From assembly GCF_015905305.1 (NCBI RefSeq), contig NZ_JADZLQ010000002.1, positions 248,001 through 312,000 of the forward strand: DNA of 64,000 bases, written 5' to 3'. This document shows, one piece after another, positions 36,535-45,111 of the stretch. The DNA comes from Pinirhizobacter soli. GTDB taxonomy: Bacteria; Pseudomonadota; Gammaproteobacteria; Xanthomonadales; Rhodanobacteraceae. Within the stretch, counting starts at the first letter, position 1; each line of letters opens with the position of its first letter. Position numbers and translations under genes: made by a program. The notes beneath the pieces are model-generated. The model was not told where the DNA came from, did not search any database, and worked only from the letters and a program-made list of their open reading frames with translations.

Positions 36535-36963
36535 CTAGCCCAGCCCGTGGCAGGCGGTGTCGTCGCGGGCGAAGGCCATGGCTACCAGCTGGTCGTCGGC
36601 GGATACGGCGTAGCGTTCTTCCACCAGCAGCGGGCAACCGCGGAAATCGAATTCCATGAAGTCCGCATGGGCATGTGGCGGTGCATCGTTGCGCAGGGTG
36701 ATGGTGGCGCCATGGCGCTCCCACTGCCCTTGCGAGGCATTGCCTTCGCAGGTGGGGCAATCGCCCCGTGCCACGTACCGGCCTGAATCGAGCAGGCGGA
36801 GGGTAAAGGCGTTGGGCGCCTTGCGATGCCAGCCGGTGCCGGCCTGTTGCCAGGGGTCCAGGTGCGGGAGGACCAACGGCGCCACGATCACCAGCAGGGC
36901 GAGCACGCAAGCCACCGTGTCACGGAGGGTGCGATCACGCATGCGTGGCCTTTGAGTGTTCAT
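36535..36963 (-). CDS. Hypothetical membrane-anchored protein (142 aa)
   Basis: An N-terminal hydrophobic helix (about 16-34) after a basic start suggests an uncleaved anchor or signal. The rest is a small, probably periplasmic domain with a CPTCEG motif and two further Cys residues (FRGCPLL and DDTACHG), so two disulphides or a metal site are possible. It resembles no family I know. High G/C at third positions supports coding. It is divergent from the DUF1203 gene. Confidence 0.6.
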   Translation of the reverse strand: MNTQRPRMRDRTLRDTVACVLALLVIVAPLVLPHLDPWQQAGTGWHRKAPNAFTLRLLDSGRYVARGDCPTCEGNASQGQWERHGATITLRNDAPPHAHADFMEFDFRGCPLLVEERYAVSADDQLVAMAFARDDTACHGLG

Positions 36964-37106
36964 TCCGCCGCGATCCTAGCGCCGCCAGGCTGCTCGCGTC
37001 GACCGGCCGGAAGTCACGATGCGGCGGATTCGACCGCAAGCCGCCGATAGGCCGGGCCTCCGCACGGCGAGATGCTTTGCACACCCACCCCACAGGCATC
37101 GCCTCC

Positions 37107-37574
37107 ATGTCCTACCGCGTATCCGGCCTTGACCCCGCCCCATTCCTCCACCTCTACCACCTTTCCGACGAGGCCCTGCGTGAGCACCGTGCCGTTCGCT
37201 ATGTGGCCGGGACCACCGGCGGCTTCCCCGATCGCGTTGAACTGCGCGATGCGCGCCCCGGCGAGTCATTGCTGCTGGTGAACTACGAACACCAGCCGGC
37301 CGATACGCCCTACCGTTCGCGCCATGCCGTGTTCGTGCTGGAGGGCGCCACCACCGCGGCGACGTTCTACGACGAGATTCCCCTGCTGTTCCGCAAGCGG
37401 ATGATGTCGCTCCGTGCCTTCACCACGCAGGACATGCTGCACGACGCCAAGGTCATGCTGGGCGACGCCATGGAACCGACCGTGCAGGAATGGCTGGCCG
37501 ACGACCGCGTGGCCTACATCCATGCCCACTATGCGGGGCCGGGTTGCTACGCCGGGCGCATCGACCGCGCGTGA
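37107..37574 (+). CDS. DUF1203 family protein
   Basis: Protein of 155 residues. The pattern FLHLYHLSDEALREHRAVRYVAGTTGGFPDRVELRDARPGESLLLVNYEHQPADTPYRSRHAVFV and the final GPGCYAGRIDR match DUF1203, a family with no known function found widely in proteobacteria. No signal peptide is seen. It is the only + strand gene in this stretch, and its 3' end overlaps the convergent higA gene by 28 bp. Confidence 0.8.
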   Translation: MSYRVSGLDPAPFLHLYHLSDEALREHRAVRYVAGTTGGFPDRVELRDARPGESLLLVNYEHQPADTPYRSRHAVFVLEGATTAATFYDEIPLLFRKRMMSLRAFTTQDMLHDAKVMLGDAMEPTVQEWLADDRVAYIHAHYAGPGCYAGRIDRA

Positions 37575-37873
37575 CGCCCGCTTCCGAGCGTAAGGCATAC
37601 GACGCGATGGATGGCCCTGCCAATCGAACGGTGGGCCTCCTCCAGGTCGAAGTCTGACTGAAGGCCGATCCAGAACTGCTCACTGTTCCCCAGGGCACGC
37701 GCCAGTCGAACGGCCGTGTCGGCCGTGATGCCGCGCTTGCCGAGAACGATTTCATTGATTCGCCGCGGTGGCACGTCCATCGCCCGTGCCAGCGCGTTCT
37801 GGCTGATCGCGAGGGGTTCGAGGAACTCATGGAACAGAACCTCGCCGGGATGAACATTGGGAAGACGTGCCAT
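37547..37873 (-). CDS. higA: HigA-type antitoxin
   Basis: XRE helix-turn-helix protein of 108 residues. The start MARLPNVHPGEVLFHEFLEPLAISQNALARAMDVPPRRINEIVLGKRGITADTAVRLARALGNSEQFW is the canonical HigA/VapI pattern. It neutralises HigB and represses the operon. It starts 9 bp after the higB stop, with GAGG between. The last 25 residues differ from usual HigA tails and overlap the DUF1203 gene antisense, so the C-terminus may have been rebuilt at an insertion edge. Confidence 0.9.
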   Translation of the reverse strand: MARLPNVHPGEVLFHEFLEPLAISQNALARAMDVPPRRINEIVLGKRGITADTAVRLARALGNSEQFWIGLQSDFDLEEAHRSIGRAIHRVVCLTLGSGRHARSMRPA

Positions 37874-37882
37874 ATCCGAGCC

Positions 37883-38164
37883 TCAGTGATAGTCGACGAT
37901 GACTACGTCGTACGCATCGCCATCACTCCAACGGAAACAAATGCGCCACTGGATGTTGATACGTATGCTGTAGAGCCCTGCCAGATCGCCGACAAGGCGT
38001 TCAAGTCGGTTGGCTGGTGGAATGCGCAGATCGTCAAGGTTTGCCGCGTTATGCAACATTCGCAGTTTTCGCCGGGCAACCGCCTGGATCCCGGATGGAA
38101 GACGTCGTGACGCCCGGCCATCCCAAATGCTTGCCGCTTCCTTGTCGGCAAAACTGCGAATCAT
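37883..38164 (-). CDS. higB: HigB-type mRNA interferase toxin
   Basis: RelE/HigB-fold toxin of 93 residues. MIRSFADKEAASIWDG is the typical start, and IRINIQWRICFRWSDGDAYDVVIVDYH the typical core of HigB-2/host-inhibition toxins, with Arg and the final His in place. HigB cuts mRNA at ribosomes. It precedes the antitoxin, the usual hig order. The start lies 7 bp after a -10-like TATAGT and has no ribosome site, so the mRNA may be leaderless. Confidence 0.9.
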   Translation of the reverse strand: MIRSFADKEAASIWDGRASRRLPSGIQAVARRKLRMLHNAANLDDLRIPPANRLERLVGDLAGLYSIRINIQWRICFRWSDGDAYDVVIVDYH

Positions 38165-38171
38165 GGTGCCG

Positions 38172-38207
38172 ACTATAACGCATCGCGTTATATAACGGAA
38201 GTCGTTA
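38172..38207 (-). promoter_or_regulatory. higBA operator/promoter with two palindromes
   Basis: A perfect palindrome TATAACGC-ATC-GCGTTATA (38174-38192) is followed by a second, TAACG-N5-CGTTA (38193-38207). On the minus strand the first contains TATAGT-like -10 sequence (38177-38172) 7 bp before the higB ATG. Placement over the promoter fits autoregulation by HigA. Confidence 0.65.
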
Positions 38208-38249
38208 CAGAAGAGTCCGACGACTTCGGCCTAACGCCATGGCTGCGGA

Positions 38250-39053
38250 TCAACGAGGCCGGGCGGCCGTGATCGCGTCGCGAAGCTCGCGGAGCTTTGC
38301 CTTGACCTTCGCTTCCCCGTCCGGCCCCTGCCGGATCAGGATCTTCTGGCCGACGGAGGCGGATTGAAGCTGAGGGTCGGCGAAGACGTAATGCCCACGA
38401 TCCTGCGTCACGGCTATCGGTCCTTTCGGCTCCGGTGCGGCGAGCATGTCGTCGATCGCGAATACGAGGCGGTCGTTGAAGTAACCGTCGGGATAGCCCA
38501 GTTCCTTATAGGCCTGCTGGAACAGCGGGTAGAAGCGGACGTACCAGGCCGCGGCCGCACGAGGGTTCACGTGTTCGACCACGGCCATGTAGCGCGCGTA
38601 GCGGGCTTCGTTCTTCGGATCGATGTTGCCGTCGCTGGACACCAGGAATTTCCCGCCGGCCGTCTTCACCGGCAGCAGCCGGGTGGCCAGGGAATGGCGC
38701 GGCAGCGCATCCACCGTGGCAACGATACGGCCGATCACCTGCTCGCGCAGGAGCAGGCCATCGAGGTTGCCGATGCCGGCAAGATCGGACAGGCCCTCAG
38801 CAGCGAGGGTATCGCTGTCGCTCAAGAGGGGAAGCGGGGCCGAGGACGGTGACGCCGGGCCTGCCTCGCCGATCGGGTGTTGAATGACAGGACTCGAGGG
38901 CGTGGAGGATGCTGGCGCGGGCGGTGGCAGAGCTGCCACCGGCGTGGGCTCTGGCGCCATCGCCTTGCGCCAGAACCAGTAGCCACCGGCACCCACCGCC
39001 ACCAGGGCGATGACGGCCAGGATCCAGGAAAACACCGGGGTGCGTTGTGCCAT
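38250..39053 (-). CDS. DUF3014 membrane-anchored protein
   Basis: Protein of 267 residues. A membrane helix (about 9-30) is followed by a Pro/Ala/Ser-rich linker (about 33-75) and a DUF3014 domain with LPLLSDSD, EQVIGRIVATVDALPR and PVKTAGGKFLV blocks. The family is an uncharacterised envelope protein common in gammaproteobacteria. ATG 39053 is used; the preceding GTG at 39056 is also possible. It is the last GC-rich gene before the AT-rich cassette. Confidence 0.85.
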   Translation of the reverse strand: MAQRTPVFSWILAVIALVAVGAGGYWFWRKAMAPEPTPVAALPPPAPASSTPSSPVIQHPIGEAGPASPSSAPLPLLSDSDTLAAEGLSDLAGIGNLDGLLLREQVIGRIVATVDALPRHSLATRLLPVKTAGGKFLVSSDGNIDPKNEARYARYMAVVEHVNPRAAAAWYVRFYPLFQQAYKELGYPDGYFNDRLVFAIDDMLAAPEPKGPIAVTQDRGHYVFADPQLQSASVGQKILIRQGPDGEAKVKAKLRELRDAITAARPR

Positions 39054-39198
39054 CACGCTGCCTTTATTGCCGAACTATCCCCCTTCGACCCCTTAAACAG
39101 GTAGGAGGTTCCCTACCCACTTCATAATCCTTACTAGCTGCTTGAACACACTCGCGGCGCGAGATGACTGCAGTTAGCACCGGCGTCGCTGCAAGCGG

Positions 39199-39948
39199 TT
39201 ATTTAGCTTTCCTACTAGAACGCGAAGAGATCTTCGTCGCATCACCTTCTGGAATTCCTGAAGAAAGGAAAATCGAATCAACAAGTCGACTAGCACTTGA
39301 AGTGACGCGTGCCAAAACTTTTATTTGCTCTCGACATACTTCGTGAGGAGATTCATGCGGATAGTTGATCGAATGATCCACTTCGCCCCAAAGCTCCTCA
39401 GCCAGTGTCCGAACTTGAATCTCGCACGTAAGTTTTGTCTCCAAATTTGGAGAGATTACGTAGTGCACGCTTGTGTACATTTTTGGGCTCTTGATCGACT
39501 TTATCCCTATTTTCTCGTAATACTCCCTATATTCATCATCCCAAGTACGAGCCTTCGGCATCTCGACAACCTCATACCGGAATTCCCTAAAAAGATCAAT
39601 TAATCGCTGGTTTATCTCTACAATCTGCTGACGATGGAGATGCAATATCCGAAATCCAGCCAAGTCATTAATCTTAGAAAAAAGATTTTCTTGTGTAATT
39701 AAAAACCTCTTGTTCTTAGTTTTCGCTTCGAGCATCTTTCGTCGCAACTTGTCGCGCAGATGGTCCGGGTCTTTCACACGCCAACGCACAGAGTGAACTA
39801 GCCCAAGAAGCTCAGCTGAATTTTGGATGGCCACCCGAAACTGCTCCAGCATTGCCTCGACAAGGTTCTTGTTTTCAACATAGTGATTAACGAGTGAATC
39901 AATGAGTTTTAGATCCGCCCTATTCAAAGCTATAGGCCGACCGCTCAT
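39199..39948 (-). CDS. RelA/SpoT-type small nucleotide pyrophosphokinase
   Basis: Single-domain protein of 249 residues. The synthetase motifs are WRVKDPDHLRDKLRRK (55-70), DLAGFRI (95-101), MYTSVHYVI (157-165) with the base-stacking Tyr158, CEIQVRT (175-181) with the putative catalytic Glu176, and W187-DH (191-192). No HD hydrolase, TGS or ACT domain is present, so it is a small alarmone synthetase-like enzyme. Such enzymes make (p)ppGpp, ppApp or pyrophosphorylate tRNA as toxins; which applies here is unknown. The ATG overlaps the ParA-type stop as ATGA, and G-rich bases precede it. Codon use is AT-rich, unlike the flanks. Confidence 0.82.
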   Translation of the reverse strand: MSGRPIALNRADLKLIDSLVNHYVENKNLVEAMLEQFRVAIQNSAELLGLVHSVRWRVKDPDHLRDKLRRKMLEAKTKNKRFLITQENLFSKINDLAGFRILHLHRQQIVEINQRLIDLFREFRYEVVEMPKARTWDDEYREYYEKIGIKSIKSPKMYTSVHYVISPNLETKLTCEIQVRTLAEELWGEVDHSINYPHESPHEVCREQIKVLARVTSSASRLVDSIFLSSGIPEGDATKISSRSSRKAK

Positions 39949-40940
39949 GGTCCCCACCCCGCAATTCGGCTCTCGACTTTTTCTGCAAATTTCGCAAATG
40001 CTATCTTCGCTTCATTCATCAACGCCCCATTCCCGCCATCAACAGCAAAGATTGGGAGACCTTGATTTTGGGCGGTAATCGCCAGAGTTGCGAAATCCTT
40101 GATCTGCCCCAGATTGAAGCTAGTTACCGCTCCCATCGCCAAAGATGGGTCTGCATCACGAAGCACGGACACTATGTCGCTGTAGCTTCTTTTTTCTAAT
40201 TCTCGAGCGTATTCTTTGTGGCTCTTGGTTAACTCACCACCATACATTCGGAATCGCTGCAACACATAACCGAGGTATTTTGGCCGTCCTGGTAACAATG
40301 GAACGCTTGACGGCGCAAGACGCGAAACGATATCCCAGTCTCGGAGCCAATTGACCATTGTGTGGCCCAAGGTGCGAAGCGCCCTTGTAGAAAAAAAATC
40401 GCAAGCAGCCGGGACGATGAAGTAATCGCACCCAAGAAGAATTGCGCGATTCAGTGGCCCAATGTTAGGCCCTACGTCGAAAAGAATGTAGTCAGCATCA
40501 ATTCTATCCGCGGCTTTTAGCGCGAGCGAATGTAGTGCGGAAGTTTCGTTAAATCCGCGGACTTTCCGCTGCAAGCAATCAAGCCAAGATTGCTGCAATG
40601 AAACCTCAAACTCAGAAAGGCGAATGTCTCCAGGCAGCAAATAGAGACGTTCAGATCGCTCGATGGGCGGTATGTCCGCAAGCTTTCCGGTTTCTAGCAA
40701 TGGTCGTATTGCAGACCAAATGGTGCGTCCTTTCGAGGTTTCCGATTGATCTAGTAGGTTATCGACAACATCAGGATCAATTAGGTAGGACGTCAAGTTG
40801 CACTGTGGATCAGAATCCACCAGCAAAACTTTTTTATTCCTCGCGATCAGCGAAAATGCCAAATTGACGGTAAGTGTTGTTTTACCTACGCCCCCCTTGT
40901 GATTGAACAGAGCGAGACAGATCGGTGTTTTTCGCGGCAT
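39945..40940 (-). CDS. ParA/MinD-family ATPase in AT-rich cassette
   Basis: Protein of 331 residues with the deviant Walker A KGGVGKTT (15-22), the Walker A' VDSDPQ (41-46), and a switch-like FDVGPNIGPLNRAIL segment, as in Soj/ParA. The C-terminal half binds no recognised extra domain. ParA ATPases segregate plasmids or position complexes; a lone copy next to a RelA/SpoT enzyme is unusual and no ParB follows. AAGGA lies nine bases before the ATG, 14 bp after the upstream gene. It ends in an ATGA overlap with the RelA-like gene. AGG, AAT and AAA codons point to transfer. Confidence 0.85.
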   Translation of the reverse strand: MPRKTPICLALFNHKGGVGKTTLTVNLAFSLIARNKKVLLVDSDPQCNLTSYLIDPDVVDNLLDQSETSKGRTIWSAIRPLLETGKLADIPPIERSERLYLLPGDIRLSEFEVSLQQSWLDCLQRKVRGFNETSALHSLALKAADRIDADYILFDVGPNIGPLNRAILLGCDYFIVPAACDFFSTRALRTLGHTMVNWLRDWDIVSRLAPSSVPLLPGRPKYLGYVLQRFRMYGGELTKSHKEYARELEKRSYSDIVSVLRDADPSLAMGAVTSFNLGQIKDFATLAITAQNQGLPIFAVDGGNGALMNEAKIAFAKFAEKVESRIAGWGP

Positions 40941-40954
40941 GTTCGCGTCCTTGT

Positions 40955-41512
40955 TTACGCAGATCGTCGCGTGCGCGGCTTCCGTGCTAGACGCTTATTT
41001 TTGGAATTCGAAAGAGATTCTTTCGCAGCGTCTCGATCTGGAAGCAACTCGACGTACTTCTCCCCAATCGCGCTCAACTGCTTGTTGCCCTTCGTCGAAG
41101 GGACCAAGAGTCCGCGAGCGCGTGCATTATCCACCGCAACTGAGGCGCTAGAAAATTTCGGTTGCGCCGCGTCAACATTTAACGAACTGATGTCTATAGT
41201 CTTGAAATGAGGTGTGCCCTTGTAATGGGTGAGGTAGTACGCCAGGCAGGCGACACGCTCGACATCTGTTACCGGCTGCTTCTCCCGCAAAAAATCTTTT
41301 GCAGACATCGTCCTGTCGGTAGAAAAGCTAGATTCGCCGGCGGGATTAGCTACCGCAATTATCGGCGATTCAACTCTTTGAAGCGGATGGTTAGGACCTG
41401 GATGTTGCATTCCTAAGAAGGCACTAACTGAAGCCAAAACGCGCCTTTGCGACTCGTCGTCGAGCGCCCTTAAAGTCGCAACAATGGTTGAAAGCGCTTC
41501 TACATCATCCAT
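40955..41512 (-). CDS. Unknown 185-aa protein, first gene of the ParA-RelA cassette
   Basis: Soluble protein. Residues 1-75 are a short helical segment plus a variable linker. A block at about 70-160 (ERVACLAYYLTHYKG, FSSASVAVDNARARGLL, KQLSAIGEKYVELLPD) looks like a winged-helix or other small DNA/protein-binding fold. The last 25 residues are strongly basic (KNKRLARKPRTRR). I do not recognise the family. AGGGG lies before the ATG. Its position suggests a regulator, adaptor or target-sensing subunit for the two enzymes downstream. Confidence 0.7.
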   Translation of the reverse strand: MDDVEALSTIVATLRALDDESQRRVLASVSAFLGMQHPGPNHPLQRVESPIIAVANPAGESSFSTDRTMSAKDFLREKQPVTDVERVACLAYYLTHYKGTPHFKTIDISSLNVDAAQPKFSSASVAVDNARARGLLVPSTKGNKQLSAIGEKYVELLPDRDAAKESLSNSKNKRLARKPRTRRSA

Positions 41513-41560
41513 TTACACACCCCTTGAGATAGGCTCTCGTCACAACTCTATCTTAACCTA

Positions 41561-44500
41561 TTACATATTTCTCCTATATTCCCCGCCCACGTCATACAGC
41601 GCGTGGCTGATCTGGCCGAGTGAGTTGTATTTCACCGCGTCGATCAGCTGCTCGAACACGTTGCGGCGGTCACGCGCCGTGGCCTGCAGGGTGCGCAGGC
41701 TTTCCGGGGCCAGCGCGTTGCGTGCACTACCATAGCGATGGACATTATCGATCTGCTGGCCTTTCTCACCCTCGGTGGAACGGATCAGCTCGATCTCGGT
41801 GGCGATCTCGCCGCCGTGGTCCTTGGGCAGGAAGGTGTTGACGCCGATCAGGGGCAGCGAACCGTCGTGCTTCTTCTGCTCGTAGTACATGGACTCTTCC
41901 TGGATCTTGCCGCGCTGGTACATGGTGTCCATGGCGCCGAGCACGCCACCGCGCTCACTGATGGCCTCGAACTCCTTGTAGACGGCCTCTTCGACCAGAT
42001 CGGTCAATGCATCGACCACATAACTGCCCTGCCACGGGTTCTCATTGAAGTTCAGGCCCAGCTCGCGGTTGATGATCAGCTGGATCGCCACGGCGCGGCG
42101 CACGCTTTCTTCCGTGGGCGTGGTGATGGCCTCGTCGTAGGCATTGGTATGCAGCGAATTGCAATTGTCGAACAACGCGTACAACGCCTGCAGGGTGGTG
42201 CGGATGTCATTGAACTGGATCTCCTGCGCATGCAGCGAACGGCCGGAGGTCTGGATGTGGTACTTCAGCATCTGGCTGCGCGCGCTGGCGCCGTAGCGCT
42301 CGCGCATGGCGCGGGCCCAGATGCGCCGTGCCACGCGGCCGATCACGGTGTACTCCGGGTCCATGCCGTTGGAGAAGAAGAACGAAAGGTTGGCGGCGAA
42401 GTCGTCCACCTTCATGCCACGGGCGAGGTAGTACTCGACGATGGTGAAGCCGTTGGACAGGGTAAAGGCCAGCTGGCTGATCGGGTTGGCCCCGGCTTCG
42501 GCGATGTGATAGCCCGAGATCGATACGGAATAGAAATTCCGCACCTTGTGATCGACGAAGTACTGCTGGATGTCGCCCATCATGCGTAGGGCGAACTCGG
42601 TGGAGAAGATACAGGTGTTCTGCGCCTGGTCTTCCTTCAGGATGTCCGCCTGCACCGTGCCGCGTACCGTGGCCAGCGTATAGGCCTTGATTCGCGCATA
42701 GTTTTCGGCATCCACCACTTCCTGGCCCGACACACCCAACAGGCCCAGGCCGAGGCCATCGTTGCCCTGGGGCAACCCGCCGAAATATTCAGGACGCCCG
42801 CCCTGCGGGTACAGCTGCGCGATACGCTCCTTGGCCGCATCCCAACGGGAAGGTTCCTCGTTAAGGTACTTCTCCACGTTCTGGTCGATAGCCGTGTTCA
42901 TGAACATGGCAAGGATGATCGGTGCCGGACCGTTGATGGTCATGGATACCGATGTGGTCGGCGCGGACAGATCGAAGCCGGAATACAGCTTCTTCATGTC
43001 GTCAAGCGTGGCGATGGACACGCCGGAGTTGCCGATCTTGCCGTAGATGTCCGGACGCGGAGCGGGATCTTCACCGTACAGGGTGACCGAGTCGAAGGCC
43101 GTGGAAAGACGCGCCGCGCCGCCGTCGAGCGAGAGATAATGGAAGCGGCGGTTGGTGCGCTCGGGCGTGCCTTCGCCGGCGAACATACGGGTGGGGTCTT
43201 CGCCCGCACGGCGATACGGGAACACGCCGCCGGTATACGGATAGCCGCCGGGCAGGTTCTCTCGCATCAGGAACGACAGCAGTTCGCCCCAGTCCTTCGA
43301 CTTCGGCGGCGACACCTTGGGAATCTTCTGGTGGCTGAGCGAGGTGCGGTAGTTCTCCACGCGGATGACTTTCTCGCGCACCTGGTATTCGTTGAATTCC
43401 GCCGTGACCGACGCGTACCGCGCCGGCCATTCGCGCAGCAAGCCCACGGCCTCGGCCGAGAGTTCGCGCACCGCTTCGTTGTAGCGCTGGCGAAGGGTAA
43501 GCATGCTGCGATCGACACCCGCAGCCTTGGGCGATACCGCATCGTGGTCGTAAAGATCCAGCGCGCGGGGGAGTTCCTCTTCGCCGATGTCCTTGAGCGA
43601 TTCGAAGTAATGCTGCGCCTTGCTGGCGGCCTCGGCCTCGCGGGTGATCGAGCCATTGATGCCGCGCCCCTGCTCGGCGATCTCGGCCAGGTAGCGCACG
43701 CGATTGCCCGGGATCAGCACGGTGGCGCGCGGTTCCTTTAGGGTGGTGTCAAGCGTGGGCGTCCAGCGATCGGCGGGAAGGCTGAGTTTGTTTCGCAGCA
43801 GGCGGCACAGGTTCGAGAACATCCAGGTAACGCCTGGATCGTTGAACTGGCTGGCAATGGACGGATACACCGGGACGTCCGCATCGGCCAGGGCGAAGGC
43901 ATTGCGGTTGCGCTTCCACTGCTTGCGCACATCACGCAGGGCGTCTTCGGCGCCGCGCTTGTCGAACTTGTTCAGCACGATCAGCTCGGCGAAGTCGATC
44001 ATGTCGATCTTCTCCAGCTGGCTGGCCGCGCCGTACTCGCTGGTCATCACATACACGGGGAAGTCGACCAGGTCGACGATTTCCGAATCGCTCTGGCCGA
44101 TGCCGGCGGTTTCCACGATCACCAGGTCGTAGGCCTGGCTCTTCAGGAAGTTGATGCAATCGTGGAGCATCTCGTTCACCGCCGCGTGCTGGCGGCGCGT
44201 GGCCATCGAACGCATGTACACGCGTTCTGAACGAAGGGAATTCATCCGGATGCGGTCGCCCAGCAGGGCGCCACCGCTGCGGCGGCGGGTGGGGTCCACC
44301 GCCAGCACCGCGATGCGCATCTGGGGGAAGGCGTGCAGGAAGCGCAGCAGGAGCTCATCGACCACGCTTGATTTACCCGCGCCACCGGTGCCGGTAAGGC
44401 CCAGTACCGGGGTCTTGCGACCGGCCAGCTCCCACTCCTTGCGCAGGCGCGCAAGCTCGCCTTCGGAGTACATGCCCTCTTCGATCGCCGTCAGCGTGGC

Positions 44501-45031
44501 GCCGATGGATATCTCGTCACTCACCTTCGCTTCGGCGGGATGTTCCTTCACCGCGTTGGCGCGTTCATCGGCCGCGGCACGGGTGCGCTTGACCACGTCC
44601 TCGATCATTTCCACCAGGCCCAGCTTCATGCCGTCGTTCGGGTGGTAGATGCGCTCCACGCCGTAGGCTTGCAGCTCGCGGATTTCCTCAGGAGTGATGG
44701 TGCCACCGCCACCGCCGAACACGCGGATGTGCGCCGCGCCACGTTCGCGCAACATGTCCACCATGTACTTGAAGTACTCCACGTGGCCGCCCTGGTAGGA
44801 CGACAGCGCAATGGCGTCGGCGTCTTCCTGCAGGGCTGCACGGACGACGTCCTCCACCGAACGGTTATGACCCAGGTGGATCACCTCGGCGCCCTGCGCC
44901 TGGATGATGCGGCGCATGATGTTGATCGCCGCGTCGTGGCCGTCGAACAGGCTCGCCGCGGTGACAAAACGCAGCGGGGCGCGTTCACCGCGGGCGTCAC
45001 TGGCGGGAACATGCTTGGGCTGGGTGCTCAT
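41561..45031 (-). CDS. icmF: Fused isobutyryl-CoA mutase IcmF
   Basis: B12-dependent protein of 1156 residues. The cobalamin-binding domain (1-145) has the DxHxxG-type motif D30-x-H32. A G3E GTPase chaperone domain follows (about 205-450; P-loop GTGGAGKSS 214-222). The mutase core runs from about 560. Phe604 in GGVFPYR and Gln804 in QNT occupy the places of the substrate-determining Phe and Gln of isobutyryl-CoA mutase, not the Tyr/Arg of methylmalonyl-CoA mutase. A loop at about 728-770 is an insertion seen in some IcmF. It interconverts isobutyryl- and n-butyryl-CoA. The last codons have AT-rich composition at the cassette border. Confidence 0.92.
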   Translation of the reverse strand: MSTQPKHVPASDARGERAPLRFVTAASLFDGHDAAINIMRRIIQAQGAEVIHLGHNRSVEDVVRAALQEDADAIALSSYQGGHVEYFKYMVDMLRERGAAHIRVFGGGGGTITPEEIRELQAYGVERIYHPNDGMKLGLVEMIEDVVKRTRAAADERANAVKEHPAEAKVSDEISIGATLTAIEEGMYSEGELARLRKEWELAGRKTPVLGLTGTGGAGKSSVVDELLLRFLHAFPQMRIAVLAVDPTRRRSGGALLGDRIRMNSLRSERVYMRSMATRRQHAAVNEMLHDCINFLKSQAYDLVIVETAGIGQSDSEIVDLVDFPVYVMTSEYGAASQLEKIDMIDFAELIVLNKFDKRGAEDALRDVRKQWKRNRNAFALADADVPVYPSIASQFNDPGVTWMFSNLCRLLRNKLSLPADRWTPTLDTTLKEPRATVLIPGNRVRYLAEIAEQGRGINGSITREAEAASKAQHYFESLKDIGEEELPRALDLYDHDAVSPKAAGVDRSMLTLRQRYNEAVRELSAEAVGLLREWPARYASVTAEFNEYQVREKVIRVENYRTSLSHQKIPKVSPPKSKDWGELLSFLMRENLPGGYPYTGGVFPYRRAGEDPTRMFAGEGTPERTNRRFHYLSLDGGAARLSTAFDSVTLYGEDPAPRPDIYGKIGNSGVSIATLDDMKKLYSGFDLSAPTTSVSMTINGPAPIILAMFMNTAIDQNVEKYLNEEPSRWDAAKERIAQLYPQGGRPEYFGGLPQGNDGLGLGLLGVSGQEVVDAENYARIKAYTLATVRGTVQADILKEDQAQNTCIFSTEFALRMMGDIQQYFVDHKVRNFYSVSISGYHIAEAGANPISQLAFTLSNGFTIVEYYLARGMKVDDFAANLSFFFSNGMDPEYTVIGRVARRIWARAMRERYGASARSQMLKYHIQTSGRSLHAQEIQFNDIRTTLQALYALFDNCNSLHTNAYDEAITTPTEESVRRAVAIQLIINRELGLNFNENPWQGSYVVDALTDLVEEAVYKEFEAISERGGVLGAMDTMYQRGKIQEESMYYEQKKHDGSLPLIGVNTFLPKDHGGEIATEIELIRSTEGEKGQQIDNVHRYGSARNALAPESLRTLQATARDRRNVFEQLIDAVKYNSLGQISHALYDVGGEYRRNM

Positions 45032-45111
45032 GGGTACTCCGGGTACGGCAGCGTGCGGGGAGCGGCCATTGTACCGGGGGGCCCGTGATCGGCCTGTTGC
45101 AGTGCAAAAAA

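Noticed and set aside
39057-39198. Direct repeat of the icmF 3' end at the far border of the AT-rich cassette
   Set aside because: I compared this gap by eye with 41561-41600 and found no convincing repeat, so the insertion mechanism remains open.
39325-39603. A 92-codon + strand frame inside the RelA/SpoT-like gene
   Set aside because: No ribosome site or family similarity. It is antisense to a gene with clear synthetase motifs; long frames here reflect chance.
45032-45111. Cobalamin riboswitch upstream of the B12-dependent icmF
   Set aside because: The gap is only 80 bp and lacks a B12-box-like segment.
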